Part shown: in pieces, positions 55,539 through 64,000 of the stretch
How the letters are laid out: the number at the start of each line of letters is the position of its first letter
Position numbering within the stretch: position 1 is the first letter of the stretch
Assembly: GCF_016583565.1 (NCBI RefSeq)
Contig: NZ_NRRF01000004.1
Coordinates: forward strand, 102,430 to 166,429
Direction: 5' to 3'
DNA: 64,000 nt
Origin: Thiocystis violacea
GTDB taxonomy: Bacteria > Pseudomonadota > Gammaproteobacteria > Chromatiales > Chromatiaceae
The notes under the pieces: generated by a model
Told to the model about the DNA's origin: nothing
Databases searched by the model: none
Seen by the model: only the letters and a program-made list of their open reading frames with translations
Program-made: the position numbers and the translations under genes

Positions 55539-58478
55539 TCACGGCTGGTCTCCCGGACCGGGCACTTCATCCCGATCAGGCGAGCGCCAGGCGACGGGCT
55601 GGGAATAGCCGCGCACCCAATCGAGGACCGCGTTCGGCTGCATCGGGTGCGCAATGCCATAGCCCTGGGCGCGCTCGCATCCCAGCTGCATGAGCAGACG
55701 CCCGTGCTCCAGACTCTCCACGCCCTCGGCGATGACCTCCCGGCCGAACGCCCGCGCGAGCCCGATGACGCCCTCGACGATATCCCGATCCTCCCGGTTG
55801 TTCAGCATGTCGCGCACGAAGCTGCGGTCGATCTTGAGCACCCGAGCAGGCAGACGCCGAAAGTAGGTCAGTGACGAATAGCCAGTGCCGAAGTCGTCCA
55901 GCGCGAAGTCGATGCCGAGGAGCTCGGCCTGGCGAATGACCGAGCTGACGACCTCCAGATCGTCCAAGGCCGCCGTCTCCGTGATCTCGAACGCGATGTC
56001 CCTGGCCTGAACCCCGGGATGCTCTCCGATCAGCGCCAAAACCTCTTGCATGAGTTCGGGTCGCATGAGCGAGTGCGCCGAGAGATTGATGAGGAGCCGC
56101 AGCCGCAATCCGCTGGCAATCCAACGCGCCTGCTGGGCCAGGGCCTGCCGCAGCACCCAACGGTCGAGTCGGCGCGCCAGCTCGATCCCCTCGATGGAGG
56201 GGATGAAGTCGGTCGGTGGGAGGAGGCCGCGCTGCGCATGCTGCCACCGCACCAACGCCTCCAGGGCCTCGACCGCACCCGTGCGCATGTTGACGATGGG
56301 CTGGTAGAGGAGCCGCAGCTCATGGGTGTCGATCGCTTTGGCGATGCCGCGCAGCAGCGCCCGATTGGCGGCGACCAGACGGTCTTCGTCGGGGTCGAAG
56401 AACTGGTAGTTGTTCCGGCCGCGCTGCTTGGCCAGATACATGGCGTGATCGGCATGACGCAGCAGGGTATCGGCATCGCAGTGATCGCGCGGGTAGAGCG
56501 TGACGCCGATGCTGGCGGAGATGGGCGTTGTCTGGGGCGCGATGAGCTTGCGCTCGGAGAGGTTGCGCAGGACCCGGTCCAGCGTCTGGGCGCAGACCTC
56601 CAAATTGGTGATATCGGTGAGCAGCAGGGCGAACTCGTCACCACCCCAGCGCGCCACGGTGTCGCCAGGCCGCACGCTCGCGGCCAGCTGCTCGGCGACC
56701 GCGCGCAGCAGGGCATCGCCGACCTCGTGACCAAGGCGATCATTGACGGGCTTGAAGTCGTCCAGATCCAGGTAGCAGATCGCAAGGTGGGAGTGCTCGC
56801 GCTCGGCCACCGCGATGGCCTGCTGGAGCCGATCGAGCAGCAGACGACGGTTCGGCAGCCCGGTGAGCTGGTCGTAGTAGGCGAGGGACTCCAGGCGCGC
56901 GTGCGCATCCCGCACCGTCTGCTCGGCCAGCTTGCGCTGGGTCACATCGGCAAAGACACCGACCAGATCGCCGCACGGCAGCTTGTAGACGTGGCCCTCG
57001 ATCCAGTGATCGCGCTGCGCGTCCACATAGCGGGCCATCGGTACCGCCTCCGCCCGCGCCGTGCGATGGACCCGCCTGAGCACATCGAAGACACCGCTGC
57101 CGGCAAGGCCGGGAAAGACCTCGCGCACCCGGTGGCCCTCCACCTGCTCCGCGCGGACGCCAGCGATCTCGGCCGCCGCCGGATTGAGCGAGACCAGCGC
57201 GAAATCCTCACCGCCATCGAGCGCGCGGTAGACCCAAACGCCGTCGTTCATGTGATCGATCAGCTCGCGGTAGCGCACCGCCGCATGCAGGAGCTGGGTC
57301 TCGCTCTCGCGCCGCGCGGTGATGTCCTGCCCGGTGGCATAGACCAGGCCCGACTCGGGCTGCCCGGTCGCCGACCAGACGAGGGTGCGAATGCGGCCAT
57401 CCGCGCACCGGATACGGGTCGCGAAGCAGCGGCTGTCACGCCCGTCCGCCACCGCCATGAACTCGGCGCGGGTCGCCTCGACGTCAGCCGGCGCAAGCAG
57501 ATCGAAGAAAGAGCGCCCAACCAGGGCGTCCTTGCCGTATCCCAGGATCTCGGTCCAGGCCGGATTGATCCTCTGGATGGCGCCGGCCCCGTCGGCGATG
57601 AGAAAGAGATGCAGCGAGAGGCTGAAAAACCTGGACTGCTCATCCTCGGCCTGCTTGAGCCGGGTGATGTCGCGCACCACGCCGGCGACGCGGACGGCCT
57701 TGCCCGCCGCGTCACGCACCGCGTTGCCATAGGATCCGAGCCAGCGGACGGAGCCGTCCGGCCAGATGATACGGAATTCGAGATTGTGCTCCGTTCCTTG
57801 CTCCACGCAGGCGCTGACATCCGCCTTCCAGGCCAGCAGGTCCTGGGGGTGGATCATGGAGACCAGGTCCTCATGGGTGCCGCGAAAGACACCGGGCGGC
57901 AGCCCCCACAACGCCTCCGTCCCCTCGAACCAGCGGACCTGGCCGGTCGCGGGATTCCAGTCCCAGACACCGGTCCGCGAGAGCCTCAGGGCCAGGCGCA
58001 GGTGCTCCTTGGAGTCCTTGAGCGCCTCCCCCATCCGCACCCGCTCGGTCACGTCCAAGGCCGTGCCGAACAGCGCCGCGGTCCGCCCATCCTGATCGCG
58101 ACAGACCCGGCCGATCAGTTCGATACTGCGTGGCGCGCCGCCCTCGGGGTGCGGCAGGCGATAACGCGCCGACAGCGTCGTGCCCTGTGCAAGGGTCTGA
58201 TCGATGGCGCGCCGCAGACCCGAGCGGTCCTCCGCATGGACGAGCCCCAGCCAGCACTCCAGCGTCAGATCCCCAGGCGACACGTCGTGAAGGTGGCACC
58301 AGGCGGCCCGCGGCTCGACGGAGCCCGAGGCCAGGTCGAGCCGCCAGCCGCCGACCTGGGCGAGCTGGAGCATCTGATCGAGCAGGAGCACGGGGTCGCC
58401 GAGCAGATCCAGGCCGCCGGTCACGGGCGCCGCGGGCTGCGCGTCGGCCGGTCCCTCGGGAGCGCCGGACCCGGTCAT
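55539..58478 (-). CDS. PASx4-GGDEF-EAL cyclic-di-GMP enzyme
   Basis: 979 aa cytoplasmic protein without membrane helices. Four PAS domains in a row (about 25-125, 150-245, 270-370 and 390-500, from the WRLDLASGS, GVWDWNPATG, IQRINPAWTEILGYG and DGVWVYRALDGG openings). A diguanylate cyclase follows with intact RWGGDEFALLL, and then a phosphodiesterase with intact EALVRWQH, EITETA and DDFGTGYSS. Both catalytic sites look active. PAS input suggests redox or small-ligand sensing. Start taken at ATG 58478 (MTGSGAPEG), as a frame to 58577 adds only Arg-rich sequence. Confidence 0.92.
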   Translation of the reverse strand: MTGSGAPEGPADAQPAAPVTGGLDLLGDPVLLLDQMLQLAQVGGWRLDLASGSVEPRAAWCHLHDVSPGDLTLECWLGLVHAEDRSGLRRAIDQTLAQGTTLSARYRLPHPEGGAPRSIELIGRVCRDQDGRTAALFGTALDVTERVRMGEALKDSKEHLRLALRLSRTGVWDWNPATGQVRWFEGTEALWGLPPGVFRGTHEDLVSMIHPQDLLAWKADVSACVEQGTEHNLEFRIIWPDGSVRWLGSYGNAVRDAAGKAVRVAGVVRDITRLKQAEDEQSRFFSLSLHLFLIADGAGAIQRINPAWTEILGYGKDALVGRSFFDLLAPADVEATRAEFMAVADGRDSRCFATRIRCADGRIRTLVWSATGQPESGLVYATGQDITARRESETQLLHAAVRYRELIDHMNDGVWVYRALDGGEDFALVSLNPAAAEIAGVRAEQVEGHRVREVFPGLAGSGVFDVLRRVHRTARAEAVPMARYVDAQRDHWIEGHVYKLPCGDLVGVFADVTQRKLAEQTVRDAHARLESLAYYDQLTGLPNRRLLLDRLQQAIAVAEREHSHLAICYLDLDDFKPVNDRLGHEVGDALLRAVAEQLAASVRPGDTVARWGGDEFALLLTDITNLEVCAQTLDRVLRNLSERKLIAPQTTPISASIGVTLYPRDHCDADTLLRHADHAMYLAKQRGRNNYQFFDPDEDRLVAANRALLRGIAKAIDTHELRLLYQPIVNMRTGAVEALEALVRWQHAQRGLLPPTDFIPSIEGIELARRLDRWVLRQALAQQARWIASGLRLRLLINLSAHSLMRPELMQEVLALIGEHPGVQARDIAFEITETAALDDLEVVSSVIRQAELLGIDFALDDFGTGYSSLTYFRRLPARVLKIDRSFVRDMLNNREDRDIVEGVIGLARAFGREVIAEGVESLEHGRLLMQLGCERAQGYGIAHPMQPNAVLDWVRGYSQPVAWRSPDRDEVPGPGDQP

Positions 58479-58892
58479 GGGTCTGCGCCGGCAAGGCCGG
58501 CGATGCGGTGTGGAGACGCACCTGCCATGGGCGCGCACCAGTCCGTTATCGAGTGTTCCAGGCGAGCGTCCGCGCATCGCCCCAGTCCCAGCCGATCCAT
58601 GTGCATCATCCCTCGCAACGCATGGTCACCGCCGCGAGAGCACATCCAGCCGCTCCGGCCTGCTCCTCGACGGTTCTGCTCGAAGACGAATATCGGCGCC
58701 CATTCAAAGGGAAGCCGTCTGCTCAGCTACCAAATGTCTGATGCGCAAGCCACCGCCAGACCGGTAAGTCTGGTCGGAGCCGCGAACGATTTCAGGGTGT
58801 TTTTATAGCGGGCAGAATGACGACAAAACTTGAACCAGTTCTCACCGTGACCAACGGGGCATTGCCGCTATCGTGGCAGACTGCAGCCAGCG
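58479..58892. other. Gene-free spacer between two cyclic-di-GMP genes
   Basis: About 410 bases between the EAL-HDOD stop and the GGDEF-EAL start; both genes run leftward. It carries the promoter of the large GGDEF-EAL gene, but no specific element was identified. No gene. Confidence 0.4.
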
Positions 58893-60125
58893 TCATGCGC
58901 TTGCGGGGGTCGCCGTGGAGATCTGAGACTGGACGTCCTGCGCCCAAGCGAAGGCCTCGAGGAAATAGGTGGAGAGAAGCTGCCGGTCCAACCCAGGCGG
59001 GGGCGGCGTGCCCTGCTCATCGATCAACTCGAATTGGACGGCATTCGCCAGAACCTGCCCGAGCGGCCCCTCATGCCTGAGAATGGCACCCTTGACCGCG
59101 GCGTCGAGCGGCAGGTGCTCCAACGCCGAGGCCAGCGGGATTTCCAGGATCTCGTCGAGATTGGCGAAGAGGCCAATGGTAAAGAGGGCATCCTTCTCCT
59201 TGGGCAGATTGTGCTCACCCACGATCTGGCAGAAGCGTGCATAGGTCAGGGCGCGCGTGAAGCTGTACTGCCCGTGCGAGCCCAGGTTTCCGAGGGCGAT
59301 GAGCGCCGCCCATTGGCGGATGGTCCGCAGTCCCACGAGCGAGATGGCCTGCATCAGGGTATGGACGGGCCGCCCCTGCGAAATCCCCGCGCTGCCGAGG
59401 AAGCGCAGCAGCCGGTAGCTGAGACTCACATCCTGACTGATCAGGCGCTCGACATCCTGCAGACCAATGGTGTCATCCTGCAGACGCGCCAGGATCTTCA
59501 GGATCTGCAAGCGGTTCTCCTGAGGACGCTTGCCGGAAATGACGTGCGGCCTGGCCAGGTAATACCCCTGAAAGAGATCGAAGCCCATGTTGAGGCACTG
59601 CACGAACTGGATGCGATTCTCGACCTTCTCCGCCAGCAGCTTGGGCCGGAAGCGCTGGGCAACGGAATCGAACTTGGCCTGGATCGCATCTTCGTCGTCA
59701 CCCAGCACGTCGATCTTGACGATGTGACTGAGCCTGAGCAGCGGCTCCCATTCGGTCTGATAGACGAAATCGTCCAGCGCGATCTCGAATCCCGCGTGCA
59801 CCAGCTTCTGGACCACGGCGACCAGCTCCGGGGTGATCCGCACGTTCTCCAGGATCTCCAACACGACCCGATCGGGCGGGAGGGTCTCGACAAGACCGCT
59901 GGCGAGCAGACCTTCGGTGAGATTCAGGAACAGCTTCTTGTCGTGCCCCAGGCGCTCGGCGCCAATGTCCGAGAAGGCGTTGATAATGACATGCGAGCTG
60001 GCCGAGTCGCCGTCGACGCCGCTGCTTTCGAAACCGCCTTGCTGGTCGCGAAAGAGCAGCTCGTAGGCCACGACCTGCCGCTCGCGATCGAAGATGGGCT
60101 GAACGCCGAGAAAGATGTCAGTCAT
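58893..60125 (-). CDS. EAL-HDOD signalling protein (YuxH type)
   Basis: 410 aa. N-terminal degenerate EAL domain (1-205). The catalytic EALLR is replaced by YELLFR, and conserved acidic residues are partly changed, so it is unlikely to cleave cyclic-di-GMP. C-terminal HDOD domain (210-400): VERLISQDVSLSYRLLRFLGSA ... SLVGLRTIRQWAALIAL. HDOD proteins work as scaffolds in motility and surface-growth signalling. Independent gene with a CRP-like dyad about 85 bases upstream. Confidence 0.92.
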   Translation of the reverse strand: MTDIFLGVQPIFDRERQVVAYELLFRDQQGGFESSGVDGDSASSHVIINAFSDIGAERLGHDKKLFLNLTEGLLASGLVETLPPDRVVLEILENVRITPELVAVVQKLVHAGFEIALDDFVYQTEWEPLLRLSHIVKIDVLGDDEDAIQAKFDSVAQRFRPKLLAEKVENRIQFVQCLNMGFDLFQGYYLARPHVISGKRPQENRLQILKILARLQDDTIGLQDVERLISQDVSLSYRLLRFLGSAGISQGRPVHTLMQAISLVGLRTIRQWAALIALGNLGSHGQYSFTRALTYARFCQIVGEHNLPKEKDALFTIGLFANLDEILEIPLASALEHLPLDAAVKGAILRHEGPLGQVLANAVQFELIDEQGTPPPPGLDRQLLSTYFLEAFAWAQDVQSQISTATPASA

Positions 60126-60686
60126 GATGGAGAGAAGGAGTCAAAGAGACGGAAGCGAGCCGAGACCAGCATCGCAGCATGCTCGCCCAAGGCACCCTGG
60201 CTCTGTCGTGATCGCAGTCACGCATCTGGGGCACGAGGCCGTGGCATGAAACAGAACCACCTTCATGCTCACCATCCCAGCCCGGCCCTACCCCCTGAAC
60301 AGGAGGGCATCGATCGGAACGATGACGGGCTCGGTCAAAGACAGGTTACGCCCAAAGCCAGGGATCAGATAGCCTCGACATGCTTAGACATGCGCCTCCA
60401 GGCGCCGGTCGCGGCCTATCGGCATCACTGAAGGATCCGCACCCGCGCGAAGTCGACCCGGCCTCGATGAAGATGTCTGACTGAGTCGAACCAGCGGGAC
60501 TCAGGCATGACGGATGGCGCATCCTGACACCCAGGCAAACCCGCCAGCTCGGCAGGATGGGCCGAGTCAGCGCTGGTGATTCGCCCTTGGCCTCGACGCC
60601 GGGCGGACGTGCCCATCCCGCAAGGCTCGACGCTGGGACGATGGGCACGCCCGCCGATCCTCGGCGCCGCGAACAAGGTGCATCGC
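60126..60686. other. Region without genes upstream of the EAL-HDOD gene
   Basis: Nearly 560 bases. Apart from the CRP-like dyad at 60207 I see only short, unsupported frames. No structured RNA recognised. Confidence 0.4.
60207..60222 (-). promoter_or_regulatory. CRP/Vfr-like palindrome upstream of the EAL-HDOD gene
   Basis: CGTGATCGCAGTCACG has perfect GTGA-N6-TCAC half-sites, the core of CRP-family operators. It is about 82-97 bases before the EAL-HDOD start. Confidence 0.4.
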
Positions 60687-60705
60687 GCGGGCTGTTGTTG
60701 CCCGC
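60687..60705 (-). terminator. Weak hairpin after the FadL-type porin gene
   Basis: GCGGGC-N7-GCCCGC, eight bases beyond the stop codon. No U-tract; tentative. Confidence 0.35.
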
Positions 60706-60713
60706 ACATCGCC

Positions 60714-62006
60714 TCAGAAGGTCTTGGTGACCTGCAGGCCGATCAGGTGGGCGTCCATGGCGTAGTCGCCATTGAGCGCCGTGCTGCCGTTGAGGTCTGA
60801 GCCGGTATAGACGCGGCTGCCGCGGTAGTCGCGATCCACGGCCATCACATAGAGGTAGGCAGCCTCCAGGGTGTAGCCCTGACCCAGCGATTGCGCGAGA
60901 CCAAGACCGAAGAGGTGCCGGTCGTTGTCCGGCACACGGGCGCTGAAGTGGTCATCGCCCTGGCCGGTCTCGTCATAGGTATAACCGAACCTCAGCTGGG
61001 TCTGGGGCTGGACCTGGTAGGTCAGGCCGAGCCGATAGGCATTGGCGTCGTCCCAATCGTTCTGGTCGGCGAAGATGACCGCACCGGTGTTGTTCCCCGT
61101 GGCCTTGAGATCATTGAAGGCGCTCCAGCCGGTGCGGTTCACGTCGACCTCGACCGCCATGCGTGGGTTCACCGCATAGCGCGCCCCGAGCTGCAACCGC
61201 CAAGGCAGATCGAAGTCCAGCTCCGCCCTCTGGCTCGGCGCCTGGCGCCCCAGATAGACGAGCGTGCTGCTGTAGGCGACGTAGTCCCCGCTCAGCGCGA
61301 CGGTCGAGCTGGAGCGGTAAGAGGCACCGAAGCTCCAGGCTCCATGGCGATAGAGGGCGCCGAGGTTGAAGCCCAGCCCGGTGCCGTCGCCGCTCATCGA
61401 GCCCGCCGTCGAATTGAGCTTCGCGGTCTTGGTCCAGTAGACGTCCATGCCGGCCGAGAGGCTCAGGTCCGCGTTCACCCGGTAGGTTGCCGTCGGGCTG
61501 AAGTCCAGCACTTCGAGCTGGCTGGTGGTCGGGTGCCCGAGCGGCACCTGGGGGTCCAGCGGCGCGGGCACGGCCAGGGTTCGGGTCCCGCTCACCGCGG
61601 GGAAGGTGCCGTCCCGCCAGCGTGTCTCCAGACCGAAGGGCGTGCTGATGCCAAAGCCGAGACGCCATTGCTCGTTGACCTTGAGCGCGGCCTGGATCAT
61701 GGGCAAGACCAGCCAATCCGCGCCCTGGCTGTCGTGCGTTCCGCTCGCCGTCTCGACCGAAAAGTCGGGGCTGATCAGCAGCGCCCCCAAGGCGATGCTG
61801 GAGCTGTCGTGAAAGCCCATGGCCGCGGCGTTATAGCTGAAGGCGCCGGTCTCCTCGGGATTGGCGACCATCGCATTGGTGGTGCCGATACCCGCCACCG
61901 AGGTCTCCGGCAGCATGAACCCGCCCGCCTGGACGGGCGCCTGAATTCCGACCACGCCGGCTGCGAACAGCAGCGCGACCGAACGGGTGATCCTGCAATT
62001 GATCAT
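60714..62006 (-). CDS. FadL/OmpP1-family outer-membrane transporter
   Basis: 430 aa outer-membrane beta barrel of the FadL family for hydrophobic compounds. Signal peptide MINCRITRSVALLFAAGVVG, cleaved near VQAGG, gives the mature FadL-like start GGFMLPETSVAGIGTTNAMVANPEETGAFSYNAAAM (hatch region). It has a beta-strand-rich body and a C-terminal Phe. ATG 62006 is chosen for the signal peptide, with AGGAAG upstream; the frame back to 62324 is noncoding. Substrate could be fatty acids or aromatics. Confidence 0.92.
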   Translation of the reverse strand: MINCRITRSVALLFAAGVVGIQAPVQAGGFMLPETSVAGIGTTNAMVANPEETGAFSYNAAAMGFHDSSSIALGALLISPDFSVETASGTHDSQGADWLVLPMIQAALKVNEQWRLGFGISTPFGLETRWRDGTFPAVSGTRTLAVPAPLDPQVPLGHPTTSQLEVLDFSPTATYRVNADLSLSAGMDVYWTKTAKLNSTAGSMSGDGTGLGFNLGALYRHGAWSFGASYRSSSTVALSGDYVAYSSTLVYLGRQAPSQRAELDFDLPWRLQLGARYAVNPRMAVEVDVNRTGWSAFNDLKATGNNTGAVIFADQNDWDDANAYRLGLTYQVQPQTQLRFGYTYDETGQGDDHFSARVPDNDRHLFGLGLAQSLGQGYTLEAAYLYVMAVDRDYRGSRVYTGSDLNGSTALNGDYAMDAHLIGLQVTKTF

Positions 62007-62409
62007 GAGGCGCTTCCTTAGGTCATTCATTGAGAGTGGAGCTGATGGCCTTCGAAGGATCCCGTTCATTCCTGCTGAGTGCTGACAGCACCCCGAGCCG
62101 CGAGCCATGGTGGCGCTCCCCGTGCTCACCATTGGCTCTACCAACCCCCGCGCGCATGCCATAAGAGACGCCACTCCGGCCCCTTGCGAATCGCCGAGGT
62201 TGGCGACACCTGATGGACGAACCGCGCCGATCCAATTCGAAGCGGTTATCCGCGTGACTGCGGCGAAACATCGACTTGGCCCGTCGCGCTTCCTCGAGAG
62301 CTTGCCTGAAGCCTCGGAAAACACTGTCTTCCATGTTCCATTCGGACCTGCTTGGCCGCTGAGAACTCTATCTCACGTTTCGGAGTTGAAATTCGCCATA
62401 GTGACGGTC
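62007..62409. other. Space between the FadL gene and the IS element
   Basis: About 400 bases upstream of the FadL-type gene. The left end of the insertion sequence must be in its right part, probably between 62330 and 62409, but I could not match inverted repeats by eye with certainty. Confidence 0.4.
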
Positions 62410-64000
62410 TCATGCCTCCATAGAATCAGGCTCTGCGCCCTCCAACTGGAGGGTGAAGTCATCGAGTTGTAATGCCTGGACAAAGAAGCGCTGCACCTGC
62501 TCATCGATGGCGCTCATCACCACGGCGGTGGCGTCCCCGAGCGTCTCCTGGAGTCCGTCGACGGCCTCGGCGATCAATGCTCGAAAAAACCCCCACAGTC
62601 GCTTGGCGAAATCCAGGTGAGTGAGCTGCTCGCCGATGGCGGCGCGGACCTCGCAGACGCGCCCCCCGGCGCCCTGCAGTTGTCCGAGCACCAGCAGGCA
62701 ATAGCGCACGGCGGTCAAGTGAATCGAGGCCACGTGGGAGGCGAAGGTCTCGGTTTGCTCCCAGAGCAAGCCCAAATACTGCTTGGCTTCCTTGAAGTAG
62801 ACCTCAATGCTCCAGCGCAAGGCGTAGGTTTCCAAGATGGTTGCCGGGGAGAGGGCGCGATCGGTGCTCAGGAACAGTGCCCAACGGTTCGCCCCAGCGG
62901 GGCCGTCAGCGTCTTGGCTGAGGCCGCGGACAAAGAGCAGACGCACCGGGATCCACGCCACCTCGCCGTCGCTGTCCACGCTCAGCTCCACATCCAGGCA
63001 ATAGGCTTGATAGGGCACGCCCTTGAGGGTTTGCCAGTGCTTGCGCACGCTGTGACGGTACAGCCCTTGGGCGTCCAAGAGTTGGGTGTGTTGTGCCCCG
63101 TCCTTCCAGGTCGTGAGGCGATACTTCATCGTGTTTTTCTTCATCCGCACGATCGCCGTGAGGTTGAGATCCAACGCCGTCTTGATCATGGTCTTGGTCC
63201 CGAACCAGGCATCGGCCAACAGCACATCGGCATCCAATCCCTGGCGCTGCGCGCGTCGCAGCATGTCCGCGGCCAACTGCGGCTTGGTGCGATCCCGCGC
63301 GTCGGCGTAGCGACGCGCCTCGACGCTGCGTCCATCACGAAAGCCAGCCTTCAGCGGATGTGCGCCTTTGCTGCTGATGTAAATGTCGCTATCCAGGGGC
63401 AGGAACGTCTCCTGCGTGGCCACGCCCAGCGTGAGGATCTGCTGGCCTTTGACGGTGCGTCCGCTGAGATGATCGAAGTGCCGCGAGACCCCTTCCAGGC
63501 GCTTACCTCGGCGCGTCTTCACCGAGTCGTCCAAGACGTAGGCACGCAGGCGGCTGTCCTTGAAGCGACCGGCGCGATAGACCTTGAGCGCCACCGCGCC
63601 ATGAAAGGCGCGCCAATTGAGATCTTCGCGGGCCAGGACATCATAGAGCGCGTCCTTGTTGGCCGCGGTGAAACGGCGCAGCGACTGGCGTGCGAACAGG
63701 GCGATGCTCTCGCGCCCAACCCACACCCACATCAACAGGAGATAGACGATCTGCGCCGCCGCCAGGCCACTGCGTTTGTGAAAGCCTAGCTTCGTGAGCA
63801 GCGCCGAGAGCCCCAAGTCGCGCCACAGATCGGCGAACAGGTTATCCGCCAGGGTCTGCGTCTCGCTCAGGAAACCGCTGGTGAGACTTGGCAGCGCCGT
63901 CTGGGATGTGGGCGTCTTCATCGTGGCCTCTTGAGTGGTTGTCATGATTCAAGCACATGACATTTTACCATTTTTGAGGACATTATTCCTTAATAAACAA
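62330..64000 (-). mobile_element. IS4-family insertion sequence (ends not fixed)
   Basis: Inferred from the complete YREK transposase. I could not pair terminal inverted repeats or a target-site duplication by eye; the left limit is a guess, and the right end may be outside the window. Confidence 0.6.
62410..63945 (-). CDS. IS4-family transposase, full length
   Basis: 511 aa DDE transposase. First Asp in YVLDDSVKTRRG, second in VLLADAWFGTK, and the glutamate in the IS4 YREK signature (YALRWSIEVYFKEAK, spacing Y-2-R-3-E-6-K). There is no frameshift or internal stop, so the element may be active. Starts are ATG 63945 or Met9. The surrounding sequence right of 63945 is AT-rich, unlike the genome; the right terminal repeat is either there or just beyond the window. 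Confidence 0.93.
   Translation of the reverse strand: MTTTQEATMKTPTSQTALPSLTSGFLSETQTLADNLFADLWRDLGLSALLTKLGFHKRSGLAAAQIVYLLLMWVWVGRESIALFARQSLRRFTAANKDALYDVLAREDLNWRAFHGAVALKVYRAGRFKDSRLRAYVLDDSVKTRRGKRLEGVSRHFDHLSGRTVKGQQILTLGVATQETFLPLDSDIYISSKGAHPLKAGFRDGRSVEARRYADARDRTKPQLAADMLRRAQRQGLDADVLLADAWFGTKTMIKTALDLNLTAIVRMKKNTMKYRLTTWKDGAQHTQLLDAQGLYRHSVRKHWQTLKGVPYQAYCLDVELSVDSDGEVAWIPVRLLFVRGLSQDADGPAGANRWALFLSTDRALSPATILETYALRWSIEVYFKEAKQYLGLLWEQTETFASHVASIHLTAVRYCLLVLGQLQGAGGRVCEVRAAIGEQLTHLDFAKRLWGFFRALIAEAVDGLQETLGDATAVVMSAIDEQVQRFFVQALQLDDFTLQLEGAEPDSMEA

Noticed and set aside
56019..58808. 929-codon plus-strand frame
   Set aside because: Antisense to the GGDEF-EAL gene, whose catalytic motifs are intact on the other strand.

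Overview
The window reads as chromosome of a high-GC purple sulfur gammaproteobacterium (Chromatiaceae, near Thiocapsa, Thiocystis or Allochromatium). Evidence: bacteriochlorophyll genes (magnesium chelatase bchI/bchD and a BciB-type 8-vinyl reductase), a hupK-hypCDE nickel-iron hydrogenase maturation cluster in the order known from Thiocapsa, and otherwise gammaproteobacterial housekeeping genes (yheS, comM, ubiK, ampD, his and tat genes). The genus is inferred from gene content only.

Layout. 1-5 kb: bchD (cut by the left edge), bchI, bciB. 5-12 kb: an isocitrate-lyase/PEP-mutase family enzyme, then a PEP-CTERM type surface-protein locus (TIGR03790 protein, PrsT-like TPR lipoprotein, one VPxPA-CTERM protein behind a likely sigma-54 promoter), a bacteriohemerythrin and a small XRE regulator. 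12.7-17 kb: a compact oxidative-stress module with an ECF sigma factor, its NrsF-type membrane anti-sigma factor and a divergent operon encoding a cytochrome b561, a YedY-like molybdoenzyme, a Met-rich MXKDX-repeat periplasmic peptide and periplasmic MsrA. This matches the hypochlorite-scavenging SigF/NrsF/MrpX/YedY1Z1 logic described in Azospira, and near-identical ECF promoter-like motifs face both ways. 17-24.5 kb: glycogen phosphorylase, two small proteins, YheS, ComM, UbiK.

24.6-28.8 kb: a nitrogen-control operon (TorF-type outer-membrane protein, GlnK and two Amt transporters) behind an NtrC-like site and a strong sigma-54 promoter, closed by a clear terminator. 28.8-35.6 kb: a decayed spermidine synthase gene carrying hairpin repeats, then a hybrid kinase / REC-PAS regulator / ArsR operon whose ArsR protein has the cysteine pair of SqrR/BigR persulfide sensors, then Bcp and an EnvZ/OmpR-type pair. 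36-42 kb: TPR protein, methyltransferase, hydrogenase maturation genes, a Cache-domain protein and a second XRE regulator closely related to the first.

42.7-49.5 kb: a LysR regulator, TatC with an unusual FimV-like C-terminal extension, hisE, hisI, hisA and hisB (hisH, hisF, tatA and tatB are not in their usual places), an OmpA-like protein and a SLAC1-family anion channel. 50-64 kb: AmpD, a pRiA4b ORF-3 protein, DUF302, a HAD phosphatase with a GH13 sucrose-phosphorylase-like enzyme, FliW, two cyclic-di-GMP proteins (PASx4-GGDEF-EAL and EAL-HDOD), a FadL-type porin and a full-length IS4-family transposase. I saw no CRISPR array, tRNA or rRNA gene.
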